From contig JAEYYB010000059.1 of the NCBI GenBank assembly GCA_023430975.1, positions 1 to 13,448 on the forward strand: a stretch of DNA of 13,448 nucleotides, written 5' to 3'. The DNA is from Bacillota bacterium (GTDB lineage Bacteria > Bacillota > Clostridia > Acetivibrionales > DSM-2933). Below, one piece after another: positions 1 to 8,595 of the stretch (its first letter is position 1; the number at the start of each line of letters is the position of its first letter). A program made the position numbers and the translations under genes. The notes under the pieces were generated by a model. The model was not told where the DNA came from, ran no database searches, and saw nothing but the letters and a program-made list of their open reading frames with translations.

Positions 1-222
1 ATGATCTCAATACCTCTATTTTGTCATGCAATAAAATATTTTATGATTATAAATTATCCAAAATCCTTTGAAAAACAATATAAATGGAAGATATATCAAG
101 TGTGATTAATTGGTGTAATATTGAAAATTGTTGATAAAATGATACAATTGTAGTTGTAAGTGGAAAATGATCAGATAAATGAAAATACATCTTTAATTAA
201 TACAGAATACAGGAAAAAGTCA

Positions 223-349
223 AAAACCTAATCCGTAATGAGTGGTTGCAGCTTAGTCCAACGAAAGCCATTACGACATTGGGCAATTGAATTATAGAGC
301 ATGTTTTGGGGTTCAGCATTGCCCAATATCGCAATGGCTCCAAGGCATT
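223..349 (+). repeat. Left copy of a 127-bp hairpin-containing repeat element
   Basis: The segment recurs in inverted orientation at 13322-13448 with 8 mismatches over 127 bases that I could count. Inside it, 266-287 is the reverse complement of 318-339 with 20 of 22 positions matching, giving a long stem with a 30-base loop. The element lies in the same orientation as the methyltransferase gene and ends 117 bases before its start. It carries no open reading frame of note. It could be a MITE, a REP-like element or a structured RNA leader. I do not recognise the family. The true left edge may be at 222-223, where the match to the other copy can no longer be tested because that copy runs into the window end. 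Confidence 0.85.
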
Positions 350-465
350 ATATGAAACCCTGTGTATTTTATTATACCCGCGACATCCCGTCGCTAGGAA
401 GGGCTCCGTGGGTCGGATAACTACGATTAAAGTTTTTATTAATATGGTTAAGAGGAGGTATATTT

Positions 466-1200
466 ATGAACGATTACAAGGAACTTGCAGATGAATATGA
501 AATCCTTAATCCAAGAGAAGATATATACAAACAGAAGAATTTTTTCAAGGAAATAATAGAGAAGTATCATATAAAAAGCTGTTTGGACTGTGCTTGTGGA
601 CTAGGGTGGCATTTAGAGATGATTAATGAACTTGGAGTAAAATGCTATGGTTCAGATATTTCAGAAGAAATGATAAATATATGTGAGGAAAATTTGAAAG
701 GTGAAGATATTGTTTTAAAAGTTGGTGACTTTAGAGACCTAGATTCGTGTTGGGAACGCAAGTTTGATATAATTATTTGTGTTACTAGTGCTTTAAATCA
801 TATGCAGGATGATGAAGAAATTATCAAGGCGTTGAAGTCAATGCGTGAAAGATTATCGGATAATGGTGTTCTTATTATAGCGTCAGGAGTCTCCGATGCT
901 CTCATTATTAATAAGCCTAAGTTGATACCTGCCAAACTATATTCAGACAAAGCAGTCTATTTTTTCTTAGAGTATTTTGACGATAAAGTAACTTTCAATA
1001 TTTTTAACATAAGAAAGACCCAGGATTCATTTGAGCATTCTTTAAATACAATGACTTTAAGTTTGATAAGTAGAGAGCGGTTTGAAAAGTGTTCTTCAAA
1101 AGCAGGATTCAGAAATGGTGATGTTTATGGGGATTTTGAATTGAATGAATATGTGAAAGATAGTATCAACCATAGATTTATTGTGCTACTTAGAAAGTAG
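466..1200 (+). CDS. Class I SAM-dependent methyltransferase
   Basis: The 244-residue protein has the class I Rossmann methyltransferase pattern. Motif I is CLDCACGLGWH (about residues 39-49), a variant of the usual LDxGCGxG. An acidic ribose-binding position follows in GSDIS (D64), then VGDF (about 86-89), FDIIIC (100-105) and NGVLII (133-138). These support binding of S-adenosylmethionine; the C-terminal substrate-binding half gives no clue to the acceptor. There is no signal peptide, so it is cytosolic. The ATG at 466 is chosen because AGGAGG lies seven bases upstream. It appears to be a single-gene unit: the repeat element lies upstream and the group II intron debris downstream. The methyl acceptor, whether small molecule, protein or nucleic acid, is unknown. 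Confidence 0.85.
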   Translation: MNDYKELADEYEILNPREDIYKQKNFFKEIIEKYHIKSCLDCACGLGWHLEMINELGVKCYGSDISEEMINICEENLKGEDIVLKVGDFRDLDSCWERKFDIIICVTSALNHMQDDEEIIKALKSMRERLSDNGVLIIASGVSDALIINKPKLIPAKLYSDKAVYFFLEYFDDKVTFNIFNIRKTQDSFEHSLNTMTLSLISRERFEKCSSKAGFRNGDVYGDFELNEYVKDSINHRFIVLLRK

Positions 1201-1345
1201 ACGAAAGGCGCCGCCATCCATGGGTACGCCTTGTTGGGCTATAACCCCTGTGTAACAAACAGGAATAAAGCCTTCGGGCAATCTAATATAGAAATTGCAC
1301 CAAACTGTTTCGTCGAATTCGAGGGTGAAATTCCCTTTGCTGCCT
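1201..1345 (-). pseudogene. Possible remnant of an interrupted minus-strand gene
   Basis: Between the methyltransferase stop and the first recognisable intron-like sequence, the minus strand reads in one open frame, including the stretches LTPGSKGNFTLEFDE and FYIRLPEGFIPVCYTG. The composition and hydrophobic pattern look protein-like, but there is no start with a ribosome binding site, and the frame ends inside the methyltransferase 3' end. It may be the flanking exon of the group II intron. No family is assigned. It could also be a chance open frame. Confidence 0.25.
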
Positions 1346-1375
1346 GGAGTTAACATCGATAATACCACCTGTTAA

Positions 1376-3338
1376 GTGGGAGATGAGGCAAGTACTAATC
1401 CTCTACTATGCGTCTTGAGCCCGCCAGCTGAAGATGTATAAAGTGTAGTGAAGTCGTAACCTGAAAAGCCTAAACCGCAAGGCATGGCATAACAATTGTG
1501 CGAGTATCCGAGAGGCATGGTTAATTAAAACTGAACATGTGTCGTAAAGCTTCGTCAGGCGGCGGCCGGTGAAAGTCGGAAGTTTGAAGGTCGAGCAATT
1601 CTCATGCCACGGTAGCATTGCTCGTTGCAACCTGAAATGACTGCAAACTTAATTGCTAAACTGTAACTCAAACAATATAAAGCACCTTCCGGAGCACAGC
1701 AGGACCTAAACCTCTCAATTGTTAAGGATAGATGAAACGGAACAAGGGATGCAACAATAACTGGAGCATGGCAGTTGCAAAGAAGGTAATTGTTGTACAG
1801 AGGTATCATAGTAGTCCGAGAACGGGAAAGCCGTTCACATGGCGAAGGGTACCAGACAAGCTGATTACAGATTTAAAACGAAGTGAAGTCTAACTCCCTG
1901 AAATATGGGTTGTGAGCCATATCAAAGACTATGAACATTAAGCACAACTTCACAAGCGAACAGGAACTAAAAGAAACACTTGATTTATGAAAAGAGTAAA
2001 GCTGGAAAAGGTTTTAATGGAATACTTGAAGCTGCATTTAACGAAGTCACAATAGTCACGGCAATACACAATATAAAAAGCAACAAAGGAGCAAACACTC
2101 CAGGTATAGATGGCAGCAGGATGGACAAATACCTGCAAATGGACAAAAACAAGCTAATAGGATTGATACAGAAATCAATAAAGTACTACAAACCGAAACC
2201 TGTCAGACTAACATACATAAAGAAGGCAAATGGCAAGTTAAGACCTTTAGGAATAGCAACGGTCATTGACAAAATAATTCAGGAGTGTATAAGAATAATA
2301 ATCGAACCAATATGCGAAGCAAAGTTCTATCCACAAATTTTTGGATTCAGACCATACAGAGCAACAAATCATGCTAAGAAGTTTGCAATAACACTCATAG
2401 GACTGAACACACCACAAAAGCCTACAATAGCTATAGAAGGTGACATTGAAGGATACTTTGACAACATAAATCACAGGATACTTCTAAGAAAGCTATACAG
2501 GATTGGCGTTCAGGATAAAAGAATCCTTGAAATTATAAAGAAAATGCTTGTTGCCGGATATGTGTATGACAATGAAAAATTCCAAACAGATAAAGGAACA
2601 GTTCAGGGCGGCTGCATATCTCCGTTGCTTGCAAATGTGTATTTGAATGATTTTGATTGGATGATTGGAAGAATGTATCATCACCCAAAATCCAAATACA
2701 AAAATGAGTGTAATGCCAGAACAAGTCTGAAAAGAAATGGCATCATTCCAAAATATTTAATACGTTATTGTGATGACTGGCTAATAATGACAACAATGTT
2801 GAGTGAAGCCAAAAGAATTTTATCATTTTTACAAAAATATTACAAGCATAGATTAAAACTAAACCTTTCCAAAGAAAAGACATTAATAACAAACCTTGAA
2901 GAAAACAGAGTAAAATTTCTCGGATATGAACTGCTGGCAGTCCCTCCAAGGGCACGACCTGACAATAAAGGCTATAAGGGACTGGTTGGAAAATTTTATC
3001 CCAACAAAGAGAAGGTTATAGCAAAGGTTGATAACATCTGCAAAGAAATCCTGAAATTGAAATCAATGAAGGATAAGAAGACAATGGCAGCACAAATCGA
3101 GAGAATAAACTCAATTATTACAGGAGCAGCGGAATACTATAAAGTTGCGATATACAGTAGCACATATAAATTTATGTATCATAGAATTATGCAAACAGCA
3201 TATCGAACCTTCAGAAAAATATACGGCAAGAAATACAGACAACACTTGGTACAACTATCACAATTTAATAACAGACCACATAGGCATGAAAAAAGAAAAG
3301 ACAAAACATTTGCAGTACAACCGGGAATGTTTAAATAA
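1376..3338 (+). mobile_element. Group II intron, 3'-truncated
   Basis: A roughly 550-600 base non-coding, GC-balanced, stem-rich leader precedes a group II intron-encoded reverse transcriptase in the same orientation, which is the normal order of ribozyme domains I-IV then ORF in domain IV. The 5' boundary is uncertain. GTGGGAG at about 1376 resembles the GTGYG start consensus, and a GTGCG at about 1497 is an alternative. After the reverse transcriptase reading frame ends at 3338 the sequence becomes a truncated solute-binding protein gene, so no catalytic domain V or VI hairpin is present. Without domain V the intron cannot splice. It is therefore a fossil copy. Confidence 0.75.
1931..3338 (+). 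pseudogene. Group II intron-encoded reverse transcriptase/maturase, frameshifted and C-truncated
   Basis: The main frame (1980-3338, 452 codons) has reverse-transcriptase landmarks: NKGANTPGIDG (about residues 36-45), GKLRPLGIATVIDKI (85-99), FGFRP (121-125), EGDIEGYFDNINH (153-165), GTVQGGCISPLLANVYL (206-222) and the catalytic YCDD (263-266), where most relatives have YADD. A maturase-X segment follows (INSIITGAAEYYK, about 376-388). The protein then stops with no DNA-binding or HNH endonuclease domain, at the junction with an unrelated gene. The N terminus is also broken. The frame has only a TTG at 1980, while an ATG at 1931 opens MNIKHNFTSEQELKETLDL, a plausible intron-protein N terminus, ending at TGA 1988-1990 in another frame. 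Removing one T from 1984-1986 would join the two. The product is unlikely to be active. Confidence 0.85.
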
Positions 3339-4014
3339 TCTTGTCAAAAGGAAGTGAATAAGAGTTGTTATAAGCATTGTGAATTGCATAGGGCATTATA
3401 TCAGGTTCTTTTTCTTTTATGACTTTAAGCATGGGCTCTATATCATAAAAACTTTTAATCTCTGAAACGTCAAACCCATACTTGTCTACATATTTTTTGT
3501 TAAATACCAAAGCATTTTGATGGGCGAGTTCTTTATTTGCGGGAACAGCATATATCTTTCCGTCGATGCGTGTTCCTTTGAAAAAAAGAGGGTTTAGATT
3601 TTTTATAATTCCCTGTCCATACTTATTTAACAGGGAATCCAACTCCAAAAAATTGCCATTAACTGAGTTTTGGATATAATTATTGATGTATGCAGATGTG
3701 AAGCAAATATCAAAAGGTTCTCCTGCGGATATAACAGCATTCATTTTTTTGTCATAATTCTGCCAATCTATAAGTCGCAGATCTAAAGTTGCATTAATCT
3801 TATTTCTAAGATATTTGTTTACCTCATTAAGAACAATTTCCGTATCCTTCTGGGGAGCGTTTATGTGATACCATATTATTTTATAGGGTGTAACACCTGG
3901 TGTCTCAACTTTTTCCTTTGGGGCATCACAGGAATCCAGTAGAATAATTTGAAGTAAAAAACTTATGATAAGCAATATATGAACTGTTTTTTTAGTCTTA
4001 TCAAGATACTTCAC
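3331..4014 (-). pseudogene. Extracellular solute-binding lipoprotein (ABC transporter), truncated
   Basis: The N terminus has basic residues, a hydrophobic stretch and a lipobox-like LDSC (cysteine 29 from the GTG at 4014), marking an exported lipoprotein. The body resembles family 1 sugar-binding proteins: FDICFTSAYINN, NGNFLELDSLLNKYG, GKIYAVPANKE and ALVFNKKYVDKYGFD. Family members are usually 400-550 residues. This one stops after about 228, where the group II intron remnant abuts it, so the second lobe and hinge are missing. The start is unclear. GGGAGGTGA (4011-4019) overlaps the GTG at 4014 but is ideally spaced for TTG at 4004, which is in another frame unless the A7 run (3987-3993) had eight A's. 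No permease genes are nearby. It is probably non-functional. Confidence 0.75.
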
Positions 4015-4044
4015 CTCCCAGAAAAGCAAATTAAATATATACAA

Positions 4045-4073
4045 ATTTTATCACTGGTAGAAAATAAGTACAA
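4045..4073 (-). promoter_or_regulatory. Predicted sigma-A promoter of the lipoprotein gene
   Basis: On the minus strand TTGTAC (4068-4073) is separated by 17 bases from TAAAAT (4045-4050). Transcription would begin near 4038, which excludes the TTG at 4044 as translation start and supports a start at 4014 or 4004, next to the GGGAGGTGA ribosome binding site. Confidence 0.55.
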
Positions 4074-4447
4074 TGATCTAAAGTTTTACTTTCAAGACTA
4101 AAACCAGGGATTATGAAAAGGAGAAACGATTGAAGCTCGGTACATAAGGATGCCAAAAGTTTTATTTTGGAACATATTTTAATAATAAGTCTTTATGTGT
4201 TCATTAATAAACGCTTTTTAAGAATCAAAAATATAACGAATTATATTGCTATTTATATTAATATTTTATCATTAGAATTTGGAATAAAGCAAATCGTCAA
4301 ATTCGATGATATAATATTCATGATAAGTAAAAATAAATTTCTATATTTTCTATAAAATGTATCAAAAATTTATTTTATTACGAAGTCTTTATTATACCAA
4401 GTATATGTTTAATAAAGATTATTTATTCTAAGGAGGAAGAGAGAAAA
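4074..4447. other. AT-rich intergenic region upstream of the GH8-CE3 gene
   Basis: This very AT-rich divergent spacer should hold the promoter of the plus-strand enzyme gene. A TATAAT occurs at 4310-4315 without a convincing -35. AAGGAGGAAG at about 4430-4439 is the ribosome binding site of the enzyme gene. A 62-codon open frame at 4167 has no ribosome binding site and a composition typical of AT-rich noise. I see no operator or riboswitch that I can support. Confidence 0.5.
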
Positions 4448-6634
4448 ATGAGAATCAAAAAATCATTAATTTGGGTACTTATATGTAGCATTATGGCTAC
4501 ATATTTTGTACAAGCAGCTTTAACTGTTAATGCGTTAACTCCTGTTGTACCAACTAAAGGAGCTTACGAAACAGGGGTTTACAGGAACCTGTTTAAAGAA
4601 CTGGGTAAAACTGATGCTGAAATTAAGACAAAGTTGGACACTGCATGGAATTCACTTTTTAAGGGAGACAATAATTCAACTATCTACTTTGAAGTTGGAT
4701 CAGACGAAGCTTTTATTGAAGATATCAATAATGGTGATTGCCGAAGCGAAGGTCAATCATATGGAATGATGATCTGTGTTCAGATGGATAAGCAGACAGA
4801 GTTTAATAAGCTTTGGAAGTTTGCAAGAAACCATATGTACCAGTCAAGCGGACAATTTAAAGGATTTTTTGGATGGCAATGTAACGTAACCCCACCATAT
4901 TCACTTAAAGATACTACTCCTGCATCTGATGGTGAAGAGTATTTTGCAACATCACTATTATTTGCTGCAAGACGTTGGGGCAACGGTACTGGAATTTACA
5001 ATTATGAAGCCGAAGCACAGGCTTTATTGGATGCAATGCTTCATCAGGCAGACGATGGACAGGGATACAACATGTTTAACAATAACTCAAATCAGGTAGT
5101 TTTTTGCCCAAGTGCTGGTAATTATGATTTTACAGATCCTTCATACCATCTTCCAGGTTTTTATGAATTATGGGCATTGTGGGGACCTACAAGAGATAGG
5201 GCAAAATGGCAGACAATAGCAGCAACCAGCAGGAGCTTTTTTCAAAAAACAACCCACCCTTCAACAGGATTAGGACCTGATTATGCGAATTTTGACGGTT
5301 CTCCCAAAAGTGTTTCATGGGGCGGTAATCATCAAGACTTTATGTACGATGCTCAGCGTATAGCAAATAATATTGCATTTGACTATGCTTGGTGGGCTAA
5401 AGATTCATGGGCAAAAACCCATGCTGATAGAATACAGGATTTCTTTGTAAAACAGGGTTTAACTACATATACAAATACTTATACACTAAGTGGATCACCA
5501 ACTGGTAACGAGCATCAAATGGCTCTTGTAGCAATGAATGCTGTTGCAAGCCTTGCAGCTACAAAAGACCAGGCATATGACTTTGTTAATGAACTATGGA
5601 AGTTAAATCCTCCAACAGGAAAATACAGATATTATGACGGCTGTCTATTGTTCTTTGCTTTACTTCACTGTAGCGGTAATTTCAAGATTTGGGGTGCTCC
5701 AAATGTTGTTGATCCAACGCCGACTCAGAGTCCAACATCAACAAATAGTCCTACAACTACTAAAGTTCCTTTAGTACAAGGTGATCTCAATAATGATGAA
5801 GTTGTTAATATGGCGGATGTTATACTGTTAGCAACCAAATTCAACTCAGTTATAGGAGACGGAAAATATGTAGCAGCGTATGACATAAACAATGACGGTG
5901 TTATAAATATGGCAGATGTTATAATCATAGCAACAAACTTTGGTAAAACAGCACCTGTTGTTATTAATACTTCAACAAACACGCCAACAAACACGCCGAC
6001 AACTACACCAACTAATACCCCAACACCTGTTCCAAGTCCAAAAGTAACCATTAAGATTATGCCTTTAGGTGATTCAATAACTGATGGATTTAATGTACCA
6101 GGCGGATACAGGATTAAACTCTGGAAGAATATAACAAGTAATGGTCAGTTAGTTGATTTTGTAGGATCAATGAACAATGGTCCTTCAGATCTGGGAGACA
6201 AGAATCATGAAGGGCATTCAGGTTGGACAATCAGCCAGATTGATACAAATATAAATACTTGGATGGATTCATACAAACCCCAGATAGTACTTCTTCATAT
6301 TGGTACAAATGATATGTATAATACTACATCGGGTCCTCCAGAAAGGCTAAGCACTTTAATTGACAAAATATGTGCTAAATTACCGACTGGCGGTAAACTT
6401 TATGTTTCAAACATTATCCCATTCCCTAGACAGTCATCATTTGTATCTGCGTATAATTCAAAAATACCTGGAATCGTTCAACAAAAAGCAAGTGCCGGTA
6501 AACCTGTATACTTTGTTGATATGTTTAGTGCAATATCAGACTCTGACCTTGCAGATGGTATTCATCCAAATGCCACAGGATATAATAAAATGGCTGATGT
6601 TTGGTATAATGCAATAAAGAATGATTTAAACTGA
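4448..6634 (+). CDS. Secreted GH8 (Rex-like) - dockerin - CE3 acetylxylan esterase
   Basis: The 728-residue protein starts with a signal peptide (about 1-29, cleavage after VNA). The GH8 domain (about 35-415) has REGQSYGMM-like SEGQSYGMM with E101 as likely general acid, PASDGEEYF (D161) and HQDFMYDAQRIANN with D301 as likely base. This spacing resembles reducing-end xylose-releasing exo-oligoxylanases. A Thr/Pro linker leads to a dockerin (about 444-500) of two Ca-binding repeats, GDLNNDEVVNMADVILL and YDINNDGVINMADVIII. A second Thr/Pro linker leads to an SGNH esterase (about 533-728) of CE3 type: PLGDSITDG (S543), HEGHSGWT, GTND (N621) and DGIHPN (D703, H706). The inferred role is cell-surface deacetylation and trimming of acetylated xylo-oligomers on a cellulosome. 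The ATG follows AAGGAGGAAG. The gene is monocistronic, with a terminator at 6664. Substrate specificity (xylan versus other glucans) is inferred from motifs only. Confidence 0.92.
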   Translation: MRIKKSLIWVLICSIMATYFVQAALTVNALTPVVPTKGAYETGVYRNLFKELGKTDAEIKTKLDTAWNSLFKGDNNSTIYFEVGSDEAFIEDINNGDCRSEGQSYGMMICVQMDKQTEFNKLWKFARNHMYQSSGQFKGFFGWQCNVTPPYSLKDTTPASDGEEYFATSLLFAARRWGNGTGIYNYEAEAQALLDAMLHQADDGQGYNMFNNNSNQVVFCPSAGNYDFTDPSYHLPGFYELWALWGPTRDRAKWQTIAATSRSFFQKTTHPSTGLGPDYANFDGSPKSVSWGGNHQDFMYDAQRIANNIAFDYAWWAKDSWAKTHADRIQDFFVKQGLTTYTNTYTLSGSPTGNEHQMALVAMNAVASLAATKDQAYDFVNELWKLNPPTGKYRYYDGCLLFFALLHCSGNFKIWGAPNVVDPTPTQSPTSTNSPTTTKVPLVQGDLNNDEVVNMADVILLATKFNSVIGDGKYVAAYDINNDGVINMADVIIIATNFGKTAPVVINTSTNTPTNTPTTTPTNTPTPVPSPKVTIKIMPLGDSITDGFNVPGGYRIKLWKNITSNGQLVDFVGSMNNGPSDLGDKNHEGHSGWTISQIDTNINTWMDSYKPQIVLLHIGTNDMYNTTSGPPERLSTLIDKICAKLPTGGKLYVSNIIPFPRQSSFVSAYNSKIPGIVQQKASAGKPVYFVDMFSAISDSDLADGIHPNATGYNKMADVWYNAIKNDLN

Positions 6635-6663
6635 CATATTCATATGGAAGTTGTTTTAATTAT

Positions 6664-6698
6664 ACAAATGGAGACAGGGAAAACTTGTCTCCATTTGT
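6664..6698 (+). terminator. Hairpin terminator after the GH8-CE3 gene
   Basis: Bases 6664-6676 are the exact reverse complement of 6686-6698, giving a 13-bp stem with a 9-base loop, 30 bases after the stop codon. The following sequence is only moderately U-rich, so termination may be imperfect. Confidence 0.7.
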
Positions 6699-6956
6699 GA
6701 TTATTGAAGATTCCTTATATAAAAAAACAGGATATAGCGTGAGAATAAATCAAGTTAAAGAATTTGTCAAAGTTCAGATATCAGAGGACCCAGTAAGTAT
6801 CAGTTCCAAAAGTTGCAAACTTTTTGTCTGTAATATCACGTTATATTAAATATACTTATCATGTGAAGAATGGAACACCCTATAAAAAGCAAGACCATGA
6901 AAATGCCTTGTAGCGTGCACATTAAATACTTATGTTTTGGAGGAAAAATGAAATAT
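6699..6956. other. Intergenic region, no confident gene
   Basis: The plus strand has a short open frame (reading INQVKEFVKVQISEDPVSIS around 6745-6804) without a start codon and ribosome binding site that I can support. It may be a gene remnant. Otherwise the stretch is AT-rich and featureless. Confidence 0.4.
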
Positions 6957-7343
6957 TTAAATAGCATGTGGCAAATGATTATAAAAAGCAATGAAGAGGA
7001 ATTTATTTCCAGAATTATTATATATCGCTGCAAATCCGTAGTCTTTGTAGGACTCTCCATTATTTGATTCATATGTGATTTGTTTTTTTCTTAAATCACA
7101 ATCATTATATTGTAAATCATTAAATAATTCATTATTCATACTTTTCTCAAGAAGTTTAAGATCATTTAAACGCATATCTTGCTTCTTTTTATCAAAAGTA
7201 TAAAAATCTCCAATTACCTTAAGCTCCACATTTGGATATTCCATCAATAATGAATCAAGAGTATTCATTATTGTTTCGATATGCCACTCACATAGACCTT
7301 CATCAAAATCAGGTGTCCAGTATTGTATAATTTCTTTATTCAC
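6957..7343 (-). CDS. Hypothetical protein, 128 aa
   Basis: I do not recognise the family. The GTG start at 7343 is well supported by GGGAGGAAAG six bases upstream on the minus strand. The protein has no signal peptide or membrane helix. It is acidic to neutral, with a predicted mix of helices (HIETIMNTLDSLLMEY, LNDLKLLEKSMNNELFNDL) and strands (VELKVIGDFYTF, NKFLFIAFYNH). The ending FYNHLPHAI may be natural or a truncation. It lies in the same orientation as the DUF5677-like gene, but a 369-base gap makes an operon doubtful. Small soluble proteins of this type in accessory regions are sometimes immunity or inhibitor proteins, but nothing here shows that. Confidence 0.65.
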   Translation of the reverse strand: MNKEIIQYWTPDFDEGLCEWHIETIMNTLDSLLMEYPNVELKVIGDFYTFDKKKQDMRLNDLKLLEKSMNNELFNDLQYNDCDLRKKQITYESNNGESYKDYGFAAIYNNSGNKFLFIAFYNHLPHAI

Positions 7344-7712
7344 TTCTTTCCTCCCTCAATTAATGTTTTAAATTTTAAATGGGTGTAAGCCGCTTACTGT
7401 TCCTATTAAAAATTTATAAAGAAAACAGGATAGCAAAAAGGAATTCGATTATTGAGAGTTACCTTTCAATGTTATAGCCGCTATGGTTCTGACAAAAAAG
7501 TGATTTTCTTTTTTGGAAGGTTCATAGCGAAATCGGGAAAACGCAGCACTATTATTGATGATTAGAGGCTCTTTTATCATACATTTTATAGGTATAGGGT
7601 TTAAATAATTTTTTAACTTCTATATTTCTTGACTTTTATACTTCTTTATCGTACATATCAATGCTTTGAAGCATATACTTTTGGCCCTTTTCTTCGGAAT
7701 ACGCAGCTATCT
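7344..7712. other. Intergenic region with a gene remnant and an interrupted palindrome
   Basis: No complete gene is visible. The minus strand from about 7719 to the TAA at 7636-7638 reads AYSEEKGQKYMLQSIDMY and then DKEV, which looks like the C terminus of a lost gene or of the preceding gene in a shifted frame. An interrupted palindrome is at 7479-7529. The rest is AT-rich. Confidence 0.35.
7479..7529. repeat. Interrupted palindrome (51 bases)
   Basis: The outer arms CGCTATG (7479-7485) and CATAGCG (7523-7529) are exact reverse complements, and an inner pair CAAAAAAG / CTTTTTTG can extend the stem across a roughly 7 by 7 internal loop. The function is unknown. It could act as a transcription terminator or be a mobile-element end. 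Confidence 0.4.
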
Positions 7713-8431
7713 TCAAAACAATCCAAATGTTTTAAATATGTCATTTTTTTCTTTCATTAACTCTTTGATTTTAGGAATAAAAAGATTTTCTACACTTTCA
7801 ATTTCTATATCAGTAATTGTATTTTTTCCATATTTTAAGGAAAAAGCTTTATCAAGTGATACAATCATAGTTCTAAATAAGTGTAAAAATGAAAATAAAT
7901 GAGCTTTATGTGTTTCAAAATCATCACAATATGGAACAGAAAAATATAGTTTTTTTTCATCAATAAAAGTTACATCATGATTTATATGGAAGTATTCATA
8001 ATTCATATGCATAAATAAATCATTAATATTTGTTAAAGTATTTCGAAACTCTTTGCTATAAGTAATGCTAGATATTAAACCTTTTTTTCGAGTTCTTTAA
8101 AATAAATTTTTCTTTCCTTATCATCATTCCGTCTTTTTATTAATTCTTTTCTATTTTTCCAGATATCAACTAAAGAAGGGTTATCAAGAAATTTACCAAT
8201 TAACAAAAGGCTTTCTAATGCTGGTCTAAAAACAACCCAAGCATCATATAGCTGATAATTACTAATAAGATTAAAAGCATTACACGCTTGTCTATCAATA
8301 ATCAAAAGAAATATGTTTAAACTTACATGAGTTTTACCATTTATATCTCTTTCTTTTGAAATAAAATATCTTAAAGATTCAAACTTATTGAGCGTATCTT
8401 GAAATACATTTAATTCAGTACTATAGTTCAT
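7713..8431 (-). pseudogene. DUF5677-like helical protein, split by a one-base frameshift
   Basis: Two consecutive minus-strand frames (8431-8075 and the frame ending at 7713) make one protein of about 240 residues if the A7 run at 8082-8088 had eight A's. The join reads FKELEKKGLISSITYSKEF. The N-terminal part has QACNAFNLISNYQLYDAWVV then FRPALESLLLIGKFL, resembling DUF5677 proteins, which carry an RxxLE helix after a helical region. The part after the shift has FMHMNYEYFHINHD, matching the family's histidine-containing segment. The biochemical role of DUF5677 is not known to me. No signal peptide is present. The ATG at 8431 has a weak GGGAAG upstream. The break could be a true mutation, transcriptional slippage in the A run, or a homopolymer sequencing error. 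The family call is moderate. Confidence 0.6.
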
Positions 8432-8595
8432 TAGAAAAACTTCCCTATTAAATTTAAAATTACACGAAACTTACATTTCGTTGGTTTCAATACAGGGATA
8501 AGGGTAGCTGTTATGTTAATTTACGGGATTTACCTTGCAGTACATGACAGTTATCTTAACTTATTATGATAAGTCCATGATAATTAAAGCTTTCC

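Noticed and set aside
223..349. Integron attC site
   Set aside because: The long hairpin suggested it, but the conserved core sites (RYYYAAC and GTTRRRY) are not placed at the stem base and no integron integrase is present.
1555..1809. Minus-strand ORFs within 1406-1809
   Set aside because: They are antisense to the structured group II intron ribozyme region and have no ribosome binding site.
4167..4355. 62-codon plus-strand ORF upstream of the GH8-CE3 gene
   Set aside because: No ribosome binding site, and the Ile/Asn/Phe/Tyr-rich composition is what AT-rich non-coding DNA gives by chance.
5725..6051. 108-codon minus-strand ORF with a Val/Gly-rich repeat
   Set aside because: It is a shadow of the Thr/Pro linkers and dockerin of the plus-strand enzyme gene.
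6870..7067. 65-codon plus-strand ORF
   Set aside because: It overlaps the supported minus-strand gene at 6957-7343, and its apparent internal GGAGG does not lead to a family-like protein.
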